From the NCBI GenBank assembly GCA_029883105.1, contig JAOUJT010000003.1, positions 1 through 38,054 of the forward strand: a DNA stretch of 38,054 nucleotides, written 5' to 3'. Each line of letters begins with the position of its first letter. The first letter of the stretch is position 1. A model generated the notes under the pieces. It was not told the DNA's origin. It ran no database searches and was given only the letters and a program-made list of their open reading frames with translations. A program made the position numbers and the translations under genes. Below, piece after piece: positions 18,304 to 27,093 of this stretch. Source of the DNA: Gammaproteobacteria bacterium (lineage in GTDB: Bacteria; Pseudomonadota; Gammaproteobacteria; Thiohalospirales; Thiohalospiraceae).

Positions 18304-18358
18304 TAGATGGACTCCTTAATCATAATCTTGGTATAAACGGGGCGCAGTATACGAAAAT

Positions 18359-18383
18359 ATTCCCGAGAAACCTACTCGGGAAT
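18359..18383. other. Inverted repeat in the CDGSH/fetA divergent region
   Basis: ATTCCCGAG (18359-18367) and CTCGGGAAT (18375-18383) form a 9-bp stem around a 7-nt loop, with TTTT after it on the plus strand. In this 100-bp divergent region it could be an operator or a leader hairpin ahead of fetA; a plus-strand terminator is also possible. Structure seen, role inferred. Confidence 0.4.
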
Positions 18384-18406
18384 TTTGTGGTCTTTATTCA
18401 AATATC

Positions 18407-19021
18407 TTGGGGGCAGGTTTGGCCTTATTGGAATTGCAGTGGTTGAGGGCCGGAACGCTTGCACCATGGAGTATCGTGCTGGAGCCGGGCGCGTGTCTGC
18501 TATTGAGTGGACCATCCGGGTCCGGCAAGAGTCGTATGTTGCGAGCCATTGCTGATCTGGACCCACATGAGGGTCAGGTCTTGTTGGATGGCGAAGTCTG
18601 TGATGAGCTGGCACCGGCACAATGGCGACAGCAAGTAGGGATGTTGGCAGCAGAGAGTGCCTGGTGGGAAGAGAGAGTGGGCGCTCACTTTTCTGCGCCT
18701 GTGGATGAGGCATTGTTGCATTCGCTGGGTTTTGACCAACAGGTACTGGAGTGGGAGTTGGCGCGTTGCTCCACCGGTGAAAAACAGCGTCTTGCCCTGC
18801 TACGTCTGCTAAACAATCGCCCCAAGGTATTGCTGCTGGATGAGCCAACTGCCAGTCTCGACCCGAACAATGTGGCGCGAGTGGAACAGGTGATCCTCGA
18901 CTATATGCACACGACTCAGGCCGCAGCTATTTGGGTCAGCCATGACCCCAAACAGATAAAACGTGTGGCCTCCTGCCACATGGTGATCCAGAACCAAGCG
19001 ATCCATGAGGTGGCGCTATGA
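18407..19021 (+). CDS. fetA: Iron-export ABC transporter ATP-binding protein FetA
   Basis: A 204-residue ABC ATPase, short like E. coli FetA (YbbL). It has Walker A GPSGSGKS (35-42), a signature motif STGEKQR, Walker B VLLLDEP followed by the D-loop SLD, and the H-loop WVSHDP. No ATG opens the frame: a TTG at 18407 is the outer candidate, and TTG codons at 18419 and 18428 are alternatives, so the exact start is uncertain. The stop overlaps the fetB start (ATGA). FetAB exports iron and eases oxidative stress in E. coli; that metal specificity is assumed here. Confidence 0.87.
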   Translation: MGAGLALLELQWLRAGTLAPWSIVLEPGACLLLSGPSGSGKSRMLRAIADLDPHEGQVLLDGEVCDELAPAQWRQQVGMLAAESAWWEERVGAHFSAPVDEALLHSLGFDQQVLEWELARCSTGEKQRLALLRLLNNRPKVLLLDEPTASLDPNNVARVEQVILDYMHTTQAAAIWVSHDPKQIKRVASCHMVIQNQAIHEVAL

Positions 19022-19818
19022 ATCTTATTTCGTTGAGCGCCTTCGATCTGAGCATCGCAGCACTGCTGGTGGTGGGCTTGGCCATAAGTACCACGCTACT
19101 GGGGCTGGGATTGGGTAGGCAGCTGGTGATTGCTGCCATACGCACGACACTTCAACTGCTGCTGGTAGGATTTATCCTCAAATTTCTTTTCGACAACCTG
19201 CATTTGGGTTGGATGAGTCTGGTGGCCAGCATCATGCTGGTGGCAGCGGGTTACGAGGTGATGCAACGGCAGAAACATCGCTTCCGTGGCGTGTGGGGTT
19301 ATGGCATGGGTACCTTCTCCATGTTCATCTCCTCTTTCAGTCTTACCCTGTTTGCGCTGATGGTGATCATTGGCAACGAGCCCTGGTATCAGCCGCAGTA
19401 CGCGATACCCCTGTTGGGCATGATGTTGGGCAATACCATGAGCGGTATATCCTTGGGTCTTGATCGTCTCACCCAGTCGGCGAAACAGCAGCGCACGGCC
19501 ATTGAGGCCCGGCTCATGTTGGGGCATAGTTGGTCACAGGCGGTTTCCATGATTCGCAGCGATAGCATGCGAGTAGGGATGATCCCAATGATAAACGCCA
19601 TGGCAGCAGCAGGCCTGGTGAGTCTGCCGGGAATGATGACCGGTCAGATCCTCGCCGGCAGTCCTCCACTGGAGGCAGTGAAGTATCAAATACTCATCAT
19701 GTTTTTGATCACCGTCGGCACCGGTTTCGGCACCATGGTGGCAGTGTGGTTGGGTGCACGGCGGTTGTTTGATGAACGTCATCGTCTGCGTTTGGAAAGA
19801 TTAATGACAAAAGAATAA
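19018..19818 (+). CDS. fetB: Iron-export ABC transporter permease FetB (UPF0014)
   Basis: A 266-residue inner-membrane protein of the UPF0014 family, with about six to seven membrane helices. Family segments include LLGLGLGRQLVIAAIRTTLQ near the N-terminus, LLGMMLGNTMSGISLGLDR, and GLVSLPGMMTGQILAG. It overlaps fetA by ATGA and forms the exporter with it. Confidence 0.93.
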   Translation: MNLISLSAFDLSIAALLVVGLAISTTLLGLGLGRQLVIAAIRTTLQLLLVGFILKFLFDNLHLGWMSLVASIMLVAAGYEVMQRQKHRFRGVWGYGMGTFSMFISSFSLTLFALMVIIGNEPWYQPQYAIPLLGMMLGNTMSGISLGLDRLTQSAKQQRTAIEARLMLGHSWSQAVSMIRSDSMRVGMIPMINAMAAAGLVSLPGMMTGQILAGSPPLEAVKYQILIMFLITVGTGFGTMVAVWLGARRLFDERHRLRLERLMTKE

Positions 19819-19847
19819 TTATCATTAGATAAAATAAAGGGGATGTA

Positions 19848-20489
19848 ATGGAAGGTACTTCTACGGACAACTATGCACCGGTGAAATCTGCGTTACCCTG
19901 GGCCATAGGCATACAAAATTTCTTTTTACGCAGAGTGCGTCATTCGGTACTGGATATGCTGCAGCGCATCGGTGCGCGTACTGTACTGGATGTATGCTCC
20001 GGTGGTGGGGCACTGGCGTACATGATCCAGCAGCGCGGCATGTCGGTGCAGGCGGTAGACGGCTCACCGACTATGGCGGAATATTCACGTAGTCAATACG
20101 GCATCATCCCAAAGGTCGCCCGTGCAGAAGCCCTCCCTTACCATCAACAGTTCGACGCCGCCGTCATCGGCATGACCCTGCATGAACTGGGTGAAGAACA
20201 ACGTGAGCAAGTATGGCAGCGCGTGGAAGATGCGGTAAAGAATACAGGTATCATTATTGCTGTTGATTACACCGTGCCCCCTCCCAGTGTGATCAATAAT
20301 ATGCTGAGTAAACTTACCACCTTGGATGAATCCAACTTTGATACCGTGAATCCCGGCCACTATCAGGACTATCAGAGATTTATGGCGGCAGGTGGATTGG
20401 TGCCCTGGTTACAAAAGCGTAAGGGATATTTCTATGACGAACGCACACACCTGTTTGGCAATATCGCGGTAGTGGCGGTGATGAAGTAA
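19848..20489 (+). CDS. Class I SAM-dependent methyltransferase
   Basis: The 213-residue protein has a Rossmann methyltransferase core: motif I VLDVCSGGGALAYMI, an acidic motif VQAVDGSP, and motif II/III AVIGMTLHEL. The substrate cannot be deduced; the fold and length resemble small-molecule (ubiquinone/menaquinone-type) methyltransferases. It follows fetB by 29 nt on the same strand with GGGG upstream of the ATG, so it may be co-transcribed with the exporter. It is convergent to speE. Confidence 0.85.
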   Translation: MEGTSTDNYAPVKSALPWAIGIQNFFLRRVRHSVLDMLQRIGARTVLDVCSGGGALAYMIQQRGMSVQAVDGSPTMAEYSRSQYGIIPKVARAEALPYHQQFDAAVIGMTLHELGEEQREQVWQRVEDAVKNTGIIIAVDYTVPPPSVINNMLSKLTTLDESNFDTVNPGHYQDYQRFMAAGGLVPWLQKRKGYFYDERTHLFGNIAVVAVMK

Positions 20490-20504
20490 GAGAAAATAGA
20501 CTGT

Positions 20505-20526
20505 AAAAAAGCCCGCAATCGCGGGC
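20505..20526 (-). terminator. Rho-independent terminator after speE
   Basis: Read on the minus strand, GCCCGC pairs with GCGGGC around a 4-nt loop and is followed by six T residues (the A-run at 20505-20510). It starts 9 nt after the speE stop and also separates it from the convergent methyltransferase gene. Confidence 0.9.
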
Positions 20527-20534
20527 GAGATTAT

Positions 20535-21389
20535 TTAAATACCGATCTCATCCGCAAACATCGGCGGACTCGCCAGCGCACCCTTATGGATTCCTGCATT
20601 GTAGTAACGTGTCTTAAAGTCCTTGTTGGTGCTGTCTGTCTCACGAAATGCCTCTGCCTGACCAGCCTTTACTGCCATAGTGCAGGACCACCAGCCGGTC
20701 GGGTAGATGGGCTGTGGGAAGGGCAGAGTCTTGGTATCGCTGAAGCCCACTTCTTTAAACGCCGTGTGCATCTCTTTTAACAATGTCTGATGCGTAAGCG
20801 GTGATTCACTCTGTTGTACCAGGACACCACCTTCGCTTAAGGCATTAAAACAGTTTTGGTAAAACTCTACGCTGAACAGACCCAGAGCAGGACCGACCGG
20901 ATCGGTAGAATCGACGATGATAACGTCGTAACTGCCTGGCGCAGACTCGGCAACCCATTTAATACCATCGATAAATTTCAGTTCCGCACGTGGGTCATTA
21001 TTGGACTCGCATAGTTCGGGGAAATATTTTTCCGAGGCGAGGGTGACCGCTTCATCAATGTCGATCTGCTGGGCCAGTTCTACCTCAGGGTGTTTCAGTA
21101 CCTCTTTTAAGGTACCGCAGTCGCCACCGCCGATGATCAGCACCCGCTTGGGCGCTTTGACGGTAAACAGGGCCGGGTGGGACATCATTTCGTGATAGAG
21201 GAAGTTGTCACGAGTTGAGACCATGGTGCAGCCGTCGAGGATCATCAGCTTGCCGAAGGTTTCAGTGTCGTAGATCTCCAGCTTCTGGAACGGGGTCTGT
21301 TCCTCATACAGCTTGGCCTTGATCTTCAGTGAGAAGCCGGTACCGGTCTCTTCATTGGCTTCGGTGAACCAGTTTTCATTCAGACTCAT
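20535..21389 (-). CDS. speE: Spermidine synthase (polyamine aminopropyltransferase)
   Basis: SpeE transfers an aminopropyl group from decarboxylated S-adenosylmethionine to putrescine. The 284-residue product has the expected LIIGGGDCGTLKEVLKH and VDSTDPVGPA motifs and the NFLYHEMMSHPAL segment. Upstream lies GGAG at about 11 nt. It is divergent from speA, separated by 97 bp. S-adenosylmethionine decarboxylase, which supplies its co-substrate, is not in the window. Confidence 0.96.
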   Translation of the reverse strand: MSLNENWFTEANEETGTGFSLKIKAKLYEEQTPFQKLEIYDTETFGKLMILDGCTMVSTRDNFLYHEMMSHPALFTVKAPKRVLIIGGGDCGTLKEVLKHPEVELAQQIDIDEAVTLASEKYFPELCESNNDPRAELKFIDGIKWVAESAPGSYDVIIVDSTDPVGPALGLFSVEFYQNCFNALSEGGVLVQQSESPLTHQTLLKEMHTAFKEVGFSDTKTLPFPQPIYPTGWWSCTMAVKAGQAEAFRETDSTNKDFKTRYYNAGIHKGALASPPMFADEIGI

Positions 21390-21486
21390 AGGGTGAAGGT
21401 CTCCAACAGTGATGCGCCTATAGTGCGTAGTCGCGAATAATATTACTATTGAACTAATTTGTCGTCATCAGGATGCCCCAGAAACG

Positions 21487-23397
21487 ATGTCCAAGCCCAG
21501 CAGCACCCCTGCCACCGATTGGTCGGTAGAAGATTCCCGCGACCTGTACAACATCCTCCACTGGAGCGGGGGCTACTTTGATATCAATGCCGCAGGGCAT
21601 GTGGAGGCGCGACCAAACCGGGCGCAGCCAAGCGGTGTCGACCTCTACGAACTGGTGCAGGAGATCCACAAAAAGGCGCTGAATCTGCCAGTTTTGGTGC
21701 GTTTTGGTGACATCCTGCAGGATCGGGTAAATAGCCTGTGCAGCGCCTTTGAGGCGGCGATGGCGGAGGATGGCTACGAGGGCGGCTATAGCGCTGTCTA
21801 TCCCATCAAGGTCAACCAGCAGCGTGGGGTGGTGGAACAGATCATTACCGCCCGCGATAGCGGCGTGGGTCTGGAGGCGGGCAGCAAACCGGAGTTGATG
21901 GCGGTGTTGGGGCTGGCACCGCAGGGCAGTGTTATTGTTTGCAATGGCTATAAGGATCGCGAGTACGTGCGTCTGGCCCTTATCGGACAGACCCTGGGCC
22001 ATAAGGTCTATCTGGTACTGGAGAAGCTGTCCGAGCTGGATTTGGTACTGGAAGAGTCGCAAAAGCTGGGCATTAGCCCGCAACTGGGGGTGAGGGTACG
22101 TCTGGCCTCTGTGGGGGCGGGTAAGTGGCAGAACAGCGGCGGTGAAAAGGCCAAGTTCGGTCTCACCGCCTCTCAGGTATTACAGGTTATAGAATGTTTA
22201 CGTGAGGCCCAGTTGCTGGACAGTCTGCAATTGATCCACTTTCATCTGGGCTCGCAACTGGCCAATATCAGTGATATCCACCACGCCATGCGTGAGGCGG
22301 CGCGCTATTACGCCGAACTGTATCGCCTTGGGGTGAAGATCACGGTGGTGGATGTGGGCGGAGGACTGGGCATCGATTACGAGGGTACCCGTTCGCGTAG
22401 TGCCTGCTCGATGAACTACAGCCTGCACGAATACGCCAAGAATGTGGTGCATACCCTCTGGGAGGTGTGTCGTGAACTGGACCTTCCACAGCCCCACATC
22501 GTCTCCGAGTCAGGGCGGGCCATGACCGCACACCATGCGGTGTTGATCACCAATGTGGTGGATGTGGAGTCCCAGGATAGCCAAGACTTGCTGCCACCAG
22601 GGGACCAGGCACCCCTGCTGTTACAGGATATGTGGCAGGGGCTACAGAGTTTGCAATTGGACAGTAAACGCCCAATCAGCGAGTTGTATCACGATGCCAT
22701 CAATTGGCTGGCAGAGCTGCAAGCTATGTATACCCATGGCTTGGTGGATCTTCCACAACGTGCGTTGGCAGAGCAGTACTACACGGCCATCTGTTTTGCT
22801 GTACGTGAACAGCTTAAGCCTGCCTCACGCAGCCACCGCAGCATCCTCGACGAGCTGAACGAAAAGCTGGCAGATAAGTATTTCTGCAATTTTTCCCTCT
22901 TTCAGTCTCTACCGGATGTATGGGCCATCGACCAGATCTTCCCGGTTATGCCCCTGCATCGTTTGCAGGAGAGGCCCACCAGACGGGTGGTATTGCAAGA
23001 TATAACCTGTGATTCGGACGGACGTATCGATGAATATGTGGATGGTGAAGGGCTGGAGAGCAGCCTGCCCCTGCATCCACTGGTAGCAGGGCAAGCCTAT
23101 GTGCTGGGCTTTTTTCTGGTGGGGGCCTATCAGGAGATCCTCGGTGACATGCACAATCTGTTTGGTGATACACATTCAATAAATGTGGTTTTTAATGGTG
23201 ATGGCTATGAATTGTCTGAGCCCCGCCAGGGTGATGGCGTCGATGCAGTGCTACGCTATGTCGATATTGAGATCTCCGAGCTGGAACAGCGCTACCGTGA
23301 CAAGCTGAAGGTGTCAGATCTGTCACAAACAAGCAAACAGGCCTATCTGAAGGATCTCATCGCCGGATTAAGCGGTTATACTTACCTCGAAGATTAA
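21487..23397 (+). CDS. speA: Biosynthetic arginine decarboxylase
   Basis: SpeA is a PLP enzyme that converts arginine to agmatine, the start of the arginine route to putrescine. The 636-residue product has the alanine-racemase-like barrel with PLP lysine K108 (AVYPIKVNQQ), the glycine-rich VVDVGGGLGIDY and VSESGRA segments, and the family C-terminal region (ILGDMHNLFGDTHSINV). E. coli SpeA is 658 residues. The Shine-Dalgarno is weak. Agmatinase or agmatine deiminase genes for the next step are not seen here. Confidence 0.96.
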   Translation: MSKPSSTPATDWSVEDSRDLYNILHWSGGYFDINAAGHVEARPNRAQPSGVDLYELVQEIHKKALNLPVLVRFGDILQDRVNSLCSAFEAAMAEDGYEGGYSAVYPIKVNQQRGVVEQIITARDSGVGLEAGSKPELMAVLGLAPQGSVIVCNGYKDREYVRLALIGQTLGHKVYLVLEKLSELDLVLEESQKLGISPQLGVRVRLASVGAGKWQNSGGEKAKFGLTASQVLQVIECLREAQLLDSLQLIHFHLGSQLANISDIHHAMREAARYYAELYRLGVKITVVDVGGGLGIDYEGTRSRSACSMNYSLHEYAKNVVHTLWEVCRELDLPQPHIVSESGRAMTAHHAVLITNVVDVESQDSQDLLPPGDQAPLLLQDMWQGLQSLQLDSKRPISELYHDAINWLAELQAMYTHGLVDLPQRALAEQYYTAICFAVREQLKPASRSHRSILDELNEKLADKYFCNFSLFQSLPDVWAIDQIFPVMPLHRLQERPTRRVVLQDITCDSDGRIDEYVDGEGLESSLPLHPLVAGQAYVLGFFLVGAYQEILGDMHNLFGDTHSINVVFNGDGYELSEPRQGDGVDAVLRYVDIEISELEQRYRDKLKVSDLSQTSKQAYLKDLIAGLSGYTYLED

Positions 23398-23441
23398 ACT
23401 CTTTTGAGATCAAACCGATATATACAATATGTTGGCACAGC

Positions 23442-23720
23442 ATGAGTCAGATTAAGCTAGAACCCCAGGCAGATGCATGCCGTCTGCAAGATTTAGGGGT
23501 ACATAACTGGGGGATTTGGAGTAAAGAGGTATCCTCCTTCCCCTGGCAGTATGATGCCACTGAGACTTGTTACTTCCTCGAAGGGGATGTGTTGGTAACA
23601 CCGGAGAACGGCGAACCTGTACGCATGGGAAAGGGCGACTTGGTGACATTCCCCAGCGGTATGACCTGTCATTGGGAAATCCTCAGTGACGTAAAAAAGC
23701 ATTTTAATTTTGATGAATAA
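23442..23720 (+). CDS. Cupin domain protein (DUF861/Cupin_3-like)
   Basis: The 92-residue protein is a single small cupin barrel: WQYDATETCYFLEGDVLV, then GKGDLVTFPSGMTCHWEI. The metal-binding set is minimal (E and H in the motifs). The substrate is unknown. It follows speA by 44 nt on the same strand, so it may be co-transcribed. Confidence 0.8.
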   Translation: MSQIKLEPQADACRLQDLGVHNWGIWSKEVSSFPWQYDATETCYFLEGDVLVTPENGEPVRMGKGDLVTFPSGMTCHWEILSDVKKHFNFDE

Positions 23721-23769
23721 CACAGTGGTGCTTGCTGTGATAAGAGTCAGACGGATTGGAGCAGTCTAG

Positions 23770-24276
23770 ATGAGCAGTGATTTTATGTCCTTTATGGCGG
23801 ATGATGCCTTTTCATATGTAGAGGCCTACCGCAAGGCGCAGGAATGGACACCTGAAAAGATCTCTTCCAAGGTCGCCTGGTTGCAACCGAGAGTAAACGG
23901 CGAAGATGAAATGGACTCCAAGGTCTATGCCGAGTACCGCGGTTATGAGCATGCACTGAAGTTTCATATGGATCGAGAATCGCCGTCACTGGTCTTCCTT
24001 GGCCCTGATCGAGAGAAGAAAAAAACAGAGGCAGAGGAACAGATCACTCCGGAAGAGCAGATCGAAATTCTGCAGGAACGGGTACAGAAGATGCGAGAAG
24101 ATCTGGCGATGCAAAAACGTGCCAAGGCCAATGCCGAAATGGACTTTGCCCGATCCAGATCTGAGTCTCAGGTGTTAACCAACAAGCTAAGCAACTGTCA
24201 GGCAATACAATATATCCTGTTGGCTACCACCGGCGCTTTTTTCTTTCTCACCGTCCTGTTGGCCTTCTCCGGCTAG
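23770..24276 (+). CDS. Coiled-coil protein with C-terminal membrane anchor
   Basis: The 168-residue product is not recognised. An N-terminal helical part is followed by a long charged coiled coil (about residues 92-143, rich in E/K/Q) and a single C-terminal membrane helix (YILLATTGAFFFLTVLLAF). It would be a tail-anchored membrane protein facing the cytoplasm. A GGAG motif precedes the ATG. A hairpin lies 10 nt after the stop. Confidence 0.7.
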   Translation: MSSDFMSFMADDAFSYVEAYRKAQEWTPEKISSKVAWLQPRVNGEDEMDSKVYAEYRGYEHALKFHMDRESPSLVFLGPDREKKKTEAEEQITPEEQIEILQERVQKMREDLAMQKRAKANAEMDFARSRSESQVLTNKLSNCQAIQYILLATTGAFFFLTVLLAFSG

Positions 24277-24286
24277 ATTTTTCGTC

Positions 24287-24311
24287 CAGTCTGTAGCTTT
24301 GCTACAGACTG
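24287..24311. terminator. Long hairpin after the coiled-coil gene
   Basis: CAGTCTGTAGC and GCTACAGACTG form a perfect 11-bp stem around a TTT loop. No good T-run follows on the plus strand. On the minus strand a T-poor stretch precedes a few A/T residues. It is probably a terminator or 3' stabilising structure, but not a typical Rho-independent one. Confidence 0.5.
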
Positions 24312-24403
24312 CGACCTTTCTCCTGCTTATCTATACAGCGGATGTTTGATTCGTGCATCCTGTCAAGAAAATATCTTTTTGCGGTAGAAGATACGTCTTC
24401 ACA

Positions 24404-25087
24404 TCAGCGGCGCAAAATGGCAATCCAGCGGCTCAGGTTCAGCAGGCTGGTGAGTGAAGCCGCCACATAGGTCAGTGCTGCCGCACGCAGTATCTGTTTA
24501 ACCGCTCGGGTTTCCTTCTTATTAATGTATTCACCCTGAGTGAGGATAGGCAGGGCCCTGCCGAAACTGGCATCCCACTCCACCGGTAAGGTCACCAAAT
24601 GGACCAGGGTGGCACCTAAAAAAGAGCCCACAGCCAATACCAGAGTGACCAGTCCCAGCACGGGGCTTCTGCTCAGCAAGGTCAATACCGGGATCGCGAA
24701 CATGGCGACCGCACCGGCCTTTTCCGCAATCCTTGCTACACGAATCATGCGACTCCTTACCTCAAACATCGGATCACTGTCGGCATCTTGCAGGGCATGA
24801 CCGACCTCGTGTGCGGCCACGGCAATGGCGGTGAGAGATCTGTCTTCAAGATTACTCTGACTCAGGCGTACCGCTTTGGTGATGGGGTCGTAATGATCGC
24901 CTTGCTCAGTAAGCTCCACCTTGACCTCGGATAAGGAGAAGCGATCCAGCAAGTGCCGGGCCAGTTCACCACCACTGCCGGGCAGACGCTCGTGGATAGT
25001 GCTGTATTTCTTCAATACATGACGGACATAATACTGCGGGCCGAAGATAAGCAGCGCAAACAGGATGAGGAAGAGGATGAAGAACAT
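24404..25087 (-). CDS. Zinc metallopeptidase, YugP family (Zn_peptidase_2)
   Basis: The 227-residue product starts with a membrane helix (FFILFLILFALLIFGPQYYV), followed by a peptidase domain with the HEVGH zinc motif (AAHEVGHALQDADSD). Two further hydrophobic segments lie near VLTLLSRSPVLGLVTLVLAV and the C-terminus. ATG 25087 is taken because the frame upstream (to 25195) reads as non-membrane sequence unlike the family. The substrate is unknown; the family is an integral-membrane metalloprotease. Confidence 0.87.
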   Translation of the reverse strand: MFFILFLILFALLIFGPQYYVRHVLKKYSTIHERLPGSGGELARHLLDRFSLSEVKVELTEQGDHYDPITKAVRLSQSNLEDRSLTAIAVAAHEVGHALQDADSDPMFEVRSRMIRVARIAEKAGAVAMFAIPVLTLLSRSPVLGLVTLVLAVGSFLGATLVHLVTLPVEWDASFGRALPILTQGEYINKKETRAVKQILRAAALTYVAASLTSLLNLSRWIAILRR

Positions 25088-25164
25088 GTGCCTATGATAA
25101 AGGCTGTGAAGAAGGGAGAGAAGTAAATCTGTAGTGTAAGGTGGTGATTCGTGCGGTTTGTAGA

Positions 25165-25491
25165 CTAATTGAAGTTTACCGTGGCAGTGGAACAACGGCT
25201 GTGACTGGTCTTGGAATTTTCACCAATCAGGCTGCAGGTATCCTGAGTGTTGTAGGAAAGCACGTAGTGGTGATCTCGGTCGGCAGAGATGGAGATATGG
25301 TTAATAGAGTTGGCCTTGCTGGCTTGTTGGTTAGTGCTTTCAGATACTGGCAGTTGCATGCTGATCTTAATGGGCTCGAGGATGCGGACTGAGGCGCTAC
25401 CGGTTACCTGCGCAGCTATGGCAGATTGCAGGGCCAGGCTGGTCAGTATCAGGGTGGTGATTATCAGTGTACGCATGTTCTTGATTCCCAT
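25165..25491 (-). CDS. Small exported protein, possibly DUF4402-like
   Basis: A 108-residue protein with a signal peptide (LIITTLILTSLALQSAIA). The mature part starts QVTGSASVRILEPIKIS and is beta-rich, resembling the N-terminal half of DUF4402 proteins; this assignment is tentative and the length is short for that family. ATG 25491 is the outer start; the next ATG, at 25476, is equally plausible. A C-terminal pair of cysteines (DTC, SRC) could form a disulfide. No function is known. Confidence 0.6.
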   Translation of the reverse strand: MGIKNMRTLIITTLILTSLALQSAIAAQVTGSASVRILEPIKISMQLPVSESTNQQASKANSINHISISADRDHHYVLSYNTQDTCSLIGENSKTSHSRCSTATVNFN

Positions 25492-25870
25492 TTCATGTCG
25501 CGTTAAGAGAACTTTCGACCTAAACGGGGGCTGGTTCTATAGGTGGTGGGTAGCTATTACCAAAGCTTTTTAGTCGGGAAACAATTGACACAATTAGGAC
25601 ACAAAATTTACATTTGACCCCTTTTTATATCGATATGGGCGGTATTTTTGTTAAATCTACGACACAATCTTATCGGTATTATCCTTATCGGTTATATGGG
25701 TATAGCTTGGGAGTGGGTGGGGCTCAACTTTCAAGACTCAGGATTTATGGTGCGGCTCATCCAGCGGTTTTTTATTACTGTGGCAATAGGCGTGAATTGT
25801 GAAAGTGGACACCTAAGGGAAGTGATTTGACGAACTCAGATGACTAAAGCACAGATCTGTCCGTCAAATG
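25492..25870. other. Region between the exported-protein gene and the GGDEF remnant
   Basis: About 380 bp with no convincing gene. Plus-strand open frames of about 60 codons (25614-25802, 25648-25830) are hydrophobic; the second contains IGIILIGYMGIAWEWVG, which looks like a piece of a membrane protein, but no family is recognised. A possible sigma70 pair (TTGACA 25585-25590, 17-nt spacer, TTACAT) points toward it. It may be remnant coding DNA next to the decayed GGDEF gene. Confidence 0.35.
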
Positions 25871-26530
25871 CTAAACCACAACCACAGTATTGCGGCCAGT
25901 GTCTTTGGCCTGGTAGAGGGCATCATCGAGGCGTTTAAAGAACAGCTATTCGAAGTTCGTACTTGGGGTCCCCAAAGCTAACGGTGACGTAAATGCTGTT
26001 AATGAACATATGCTCGCGTATCGCGAGGTGAAGTTTTTCGACAGTAATCTTTGCCCCATCGATATATGTATGTGGACAGAGGACAATAAACTCTTCGCCG
26101 TCCCAGCACGCAATGATATCGGTATTGCGCGAGTTTTTTGTCAACAGTCTGGTAAGGCCGGTGATGACATTCACCCACATAATGCCCGTGTTCGTCATTG
26201 ATCAGCTTGAAGTGATCGATGTCGATAAGTATGGCGCTTAAAGGTGGCAGCTAGCGGTGAGTGCATATGATCTCATCATTGCTCACCTCACTGATCTTGC
26301 GGCGGTTCAAGAGGCCGGTGAGTCTCACTGTCAGTGAGGCCGTTTCCAGTTGCATCACATGATTGATACGGTTGTATTCGTAGTAGTGGATTAGCAGAGT
26401 GCTGGAGAGCAGGGCAAACATCATATAAAAGAAATCGTGAAGCCGATGCGATCAATGTAATATTCAGATAGATAGTCAGTATGGTGGTAGGGGTCAGAAA
26501 CAACCACGCCAGTCCCTGGCGTTTATTGCG
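25871..26530 (-). pseudogene. Decayed diguanylate cyclase (GGDEF) gene
   Basis: Read from high to low coordinates, pieces of one GGDEF protein appear in different frames: a membrane segment (MMFALLSSTLLIHYYEYNR), SAILIDIDHFKLINDEHGH, VITGLTRLLTKNSR, then ACWDGEEFIVLCPHT, VTVSFG and finally KRLDDALYQAKDTGRNTVV with a TAG at 25871-25873. At least four frame changes, plus an in-frame TAG after ICTHR, interrupt it. The signature is degenerate (DGEEF in place of GGEEF). The upstream membrane part is cut off near the ftsN stop. It cannot code for an active enzyme as it stands. Confidence 0.85.
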
Positions 26531-26533
26531 TGG

Positions 26534-27091
26534 CTAGCCTTTTAGTTTCAACAGCATGGCCGTAATGCCGTTTTCCTTCAGGCGATTATTGGCATCGTTC
26601 AGTTTAGCCATGTTGGCGTAAGGCCCAATGCGTACCCGATGCCAGGTGATGCCGTTGATCTCGGCACTTTCGATATGGGCAATGACGCCCAGCAGGGCCA
26701 TCTTGGCTTTAAGTCGATCAGCCTCTTCGACACTGCGAAAGGCGCCGGCCTGTAGCACGTAGGTACCTTCGGCCACCGGGTTGGAGATATTTGTTGGTGA
26801 TGTGTTGGAGCTGGGGCTTTGTGTATGTGGCGGTGCGGTGAAATCCGGCAGGATCTCCTGGATATCCGGCACCGGGATCTCCATATCCGGCAGGATGGTA
26901 TAGAAATCGAATTTGGCACCACTGGCTTCACTGCTGTTCTGTTTCTTACCCGCAGGGCGCTCAGTCTTGGCGCTGGGACCAGAGCTGCCGCGAGTGTCAT
27001 TCAGATAGACCAGAAAGGCGGCAAACAGGCCGATGAGCATACCGGTGAGCAGCCATGCCCAAGCCGGTGATTTCTTTTTGCCGCGTGCCAT
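26534..27091 (-). CDS. ftsN: Cell division protein FtsN-like, SPOR domain
   Basis: The 185-residue product has a short basic cytoplasmic start, one membrane helix (AWLLTGMLIGLFAAFLVYL), a Ser/Pro-rich linker, and a C-terminal SPOR domain (YVLQAGAFRSVEEADRLKAK; VRIGPYANM) that binds denuded peptidoglycan at the septum. FtsN activates septal peptidoglycan synthesis. argS-ftsN order, downstream of priA, is conserved in gammaproteobacteria. It is only 2 nt after the argS stop. E. coli FtsN is longer (319 residues), but shorter forms are common. Confidence 0.9.
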   Translation of the reverse strand: MARGKKKSPAWAWLLTGMLIGLFAAFLVYLNDTRGSSGPSAKTERPAGKKQNSSEASGAKFDFYTILPDMEIPVPDIQEILPDFTAPPHTQSPSSNTSPTNISNPVAEGTYVLQAGAFRSVEEADRLKAKMALLGVIAHIESAEINGITWHRVRIGPYANMAKLNDANNRLKENGITAMLLKLKG

Positions 27092-27093
27092 CT

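Noticed and set aside
18359-18383. Hairpin followed by TTTT read as a strong plus-strand terminator
   Set aside because: It sits between two divergent genes where no plus-strand transcript is expected to end, and the T-run is short; kept only as an inverted repeat.
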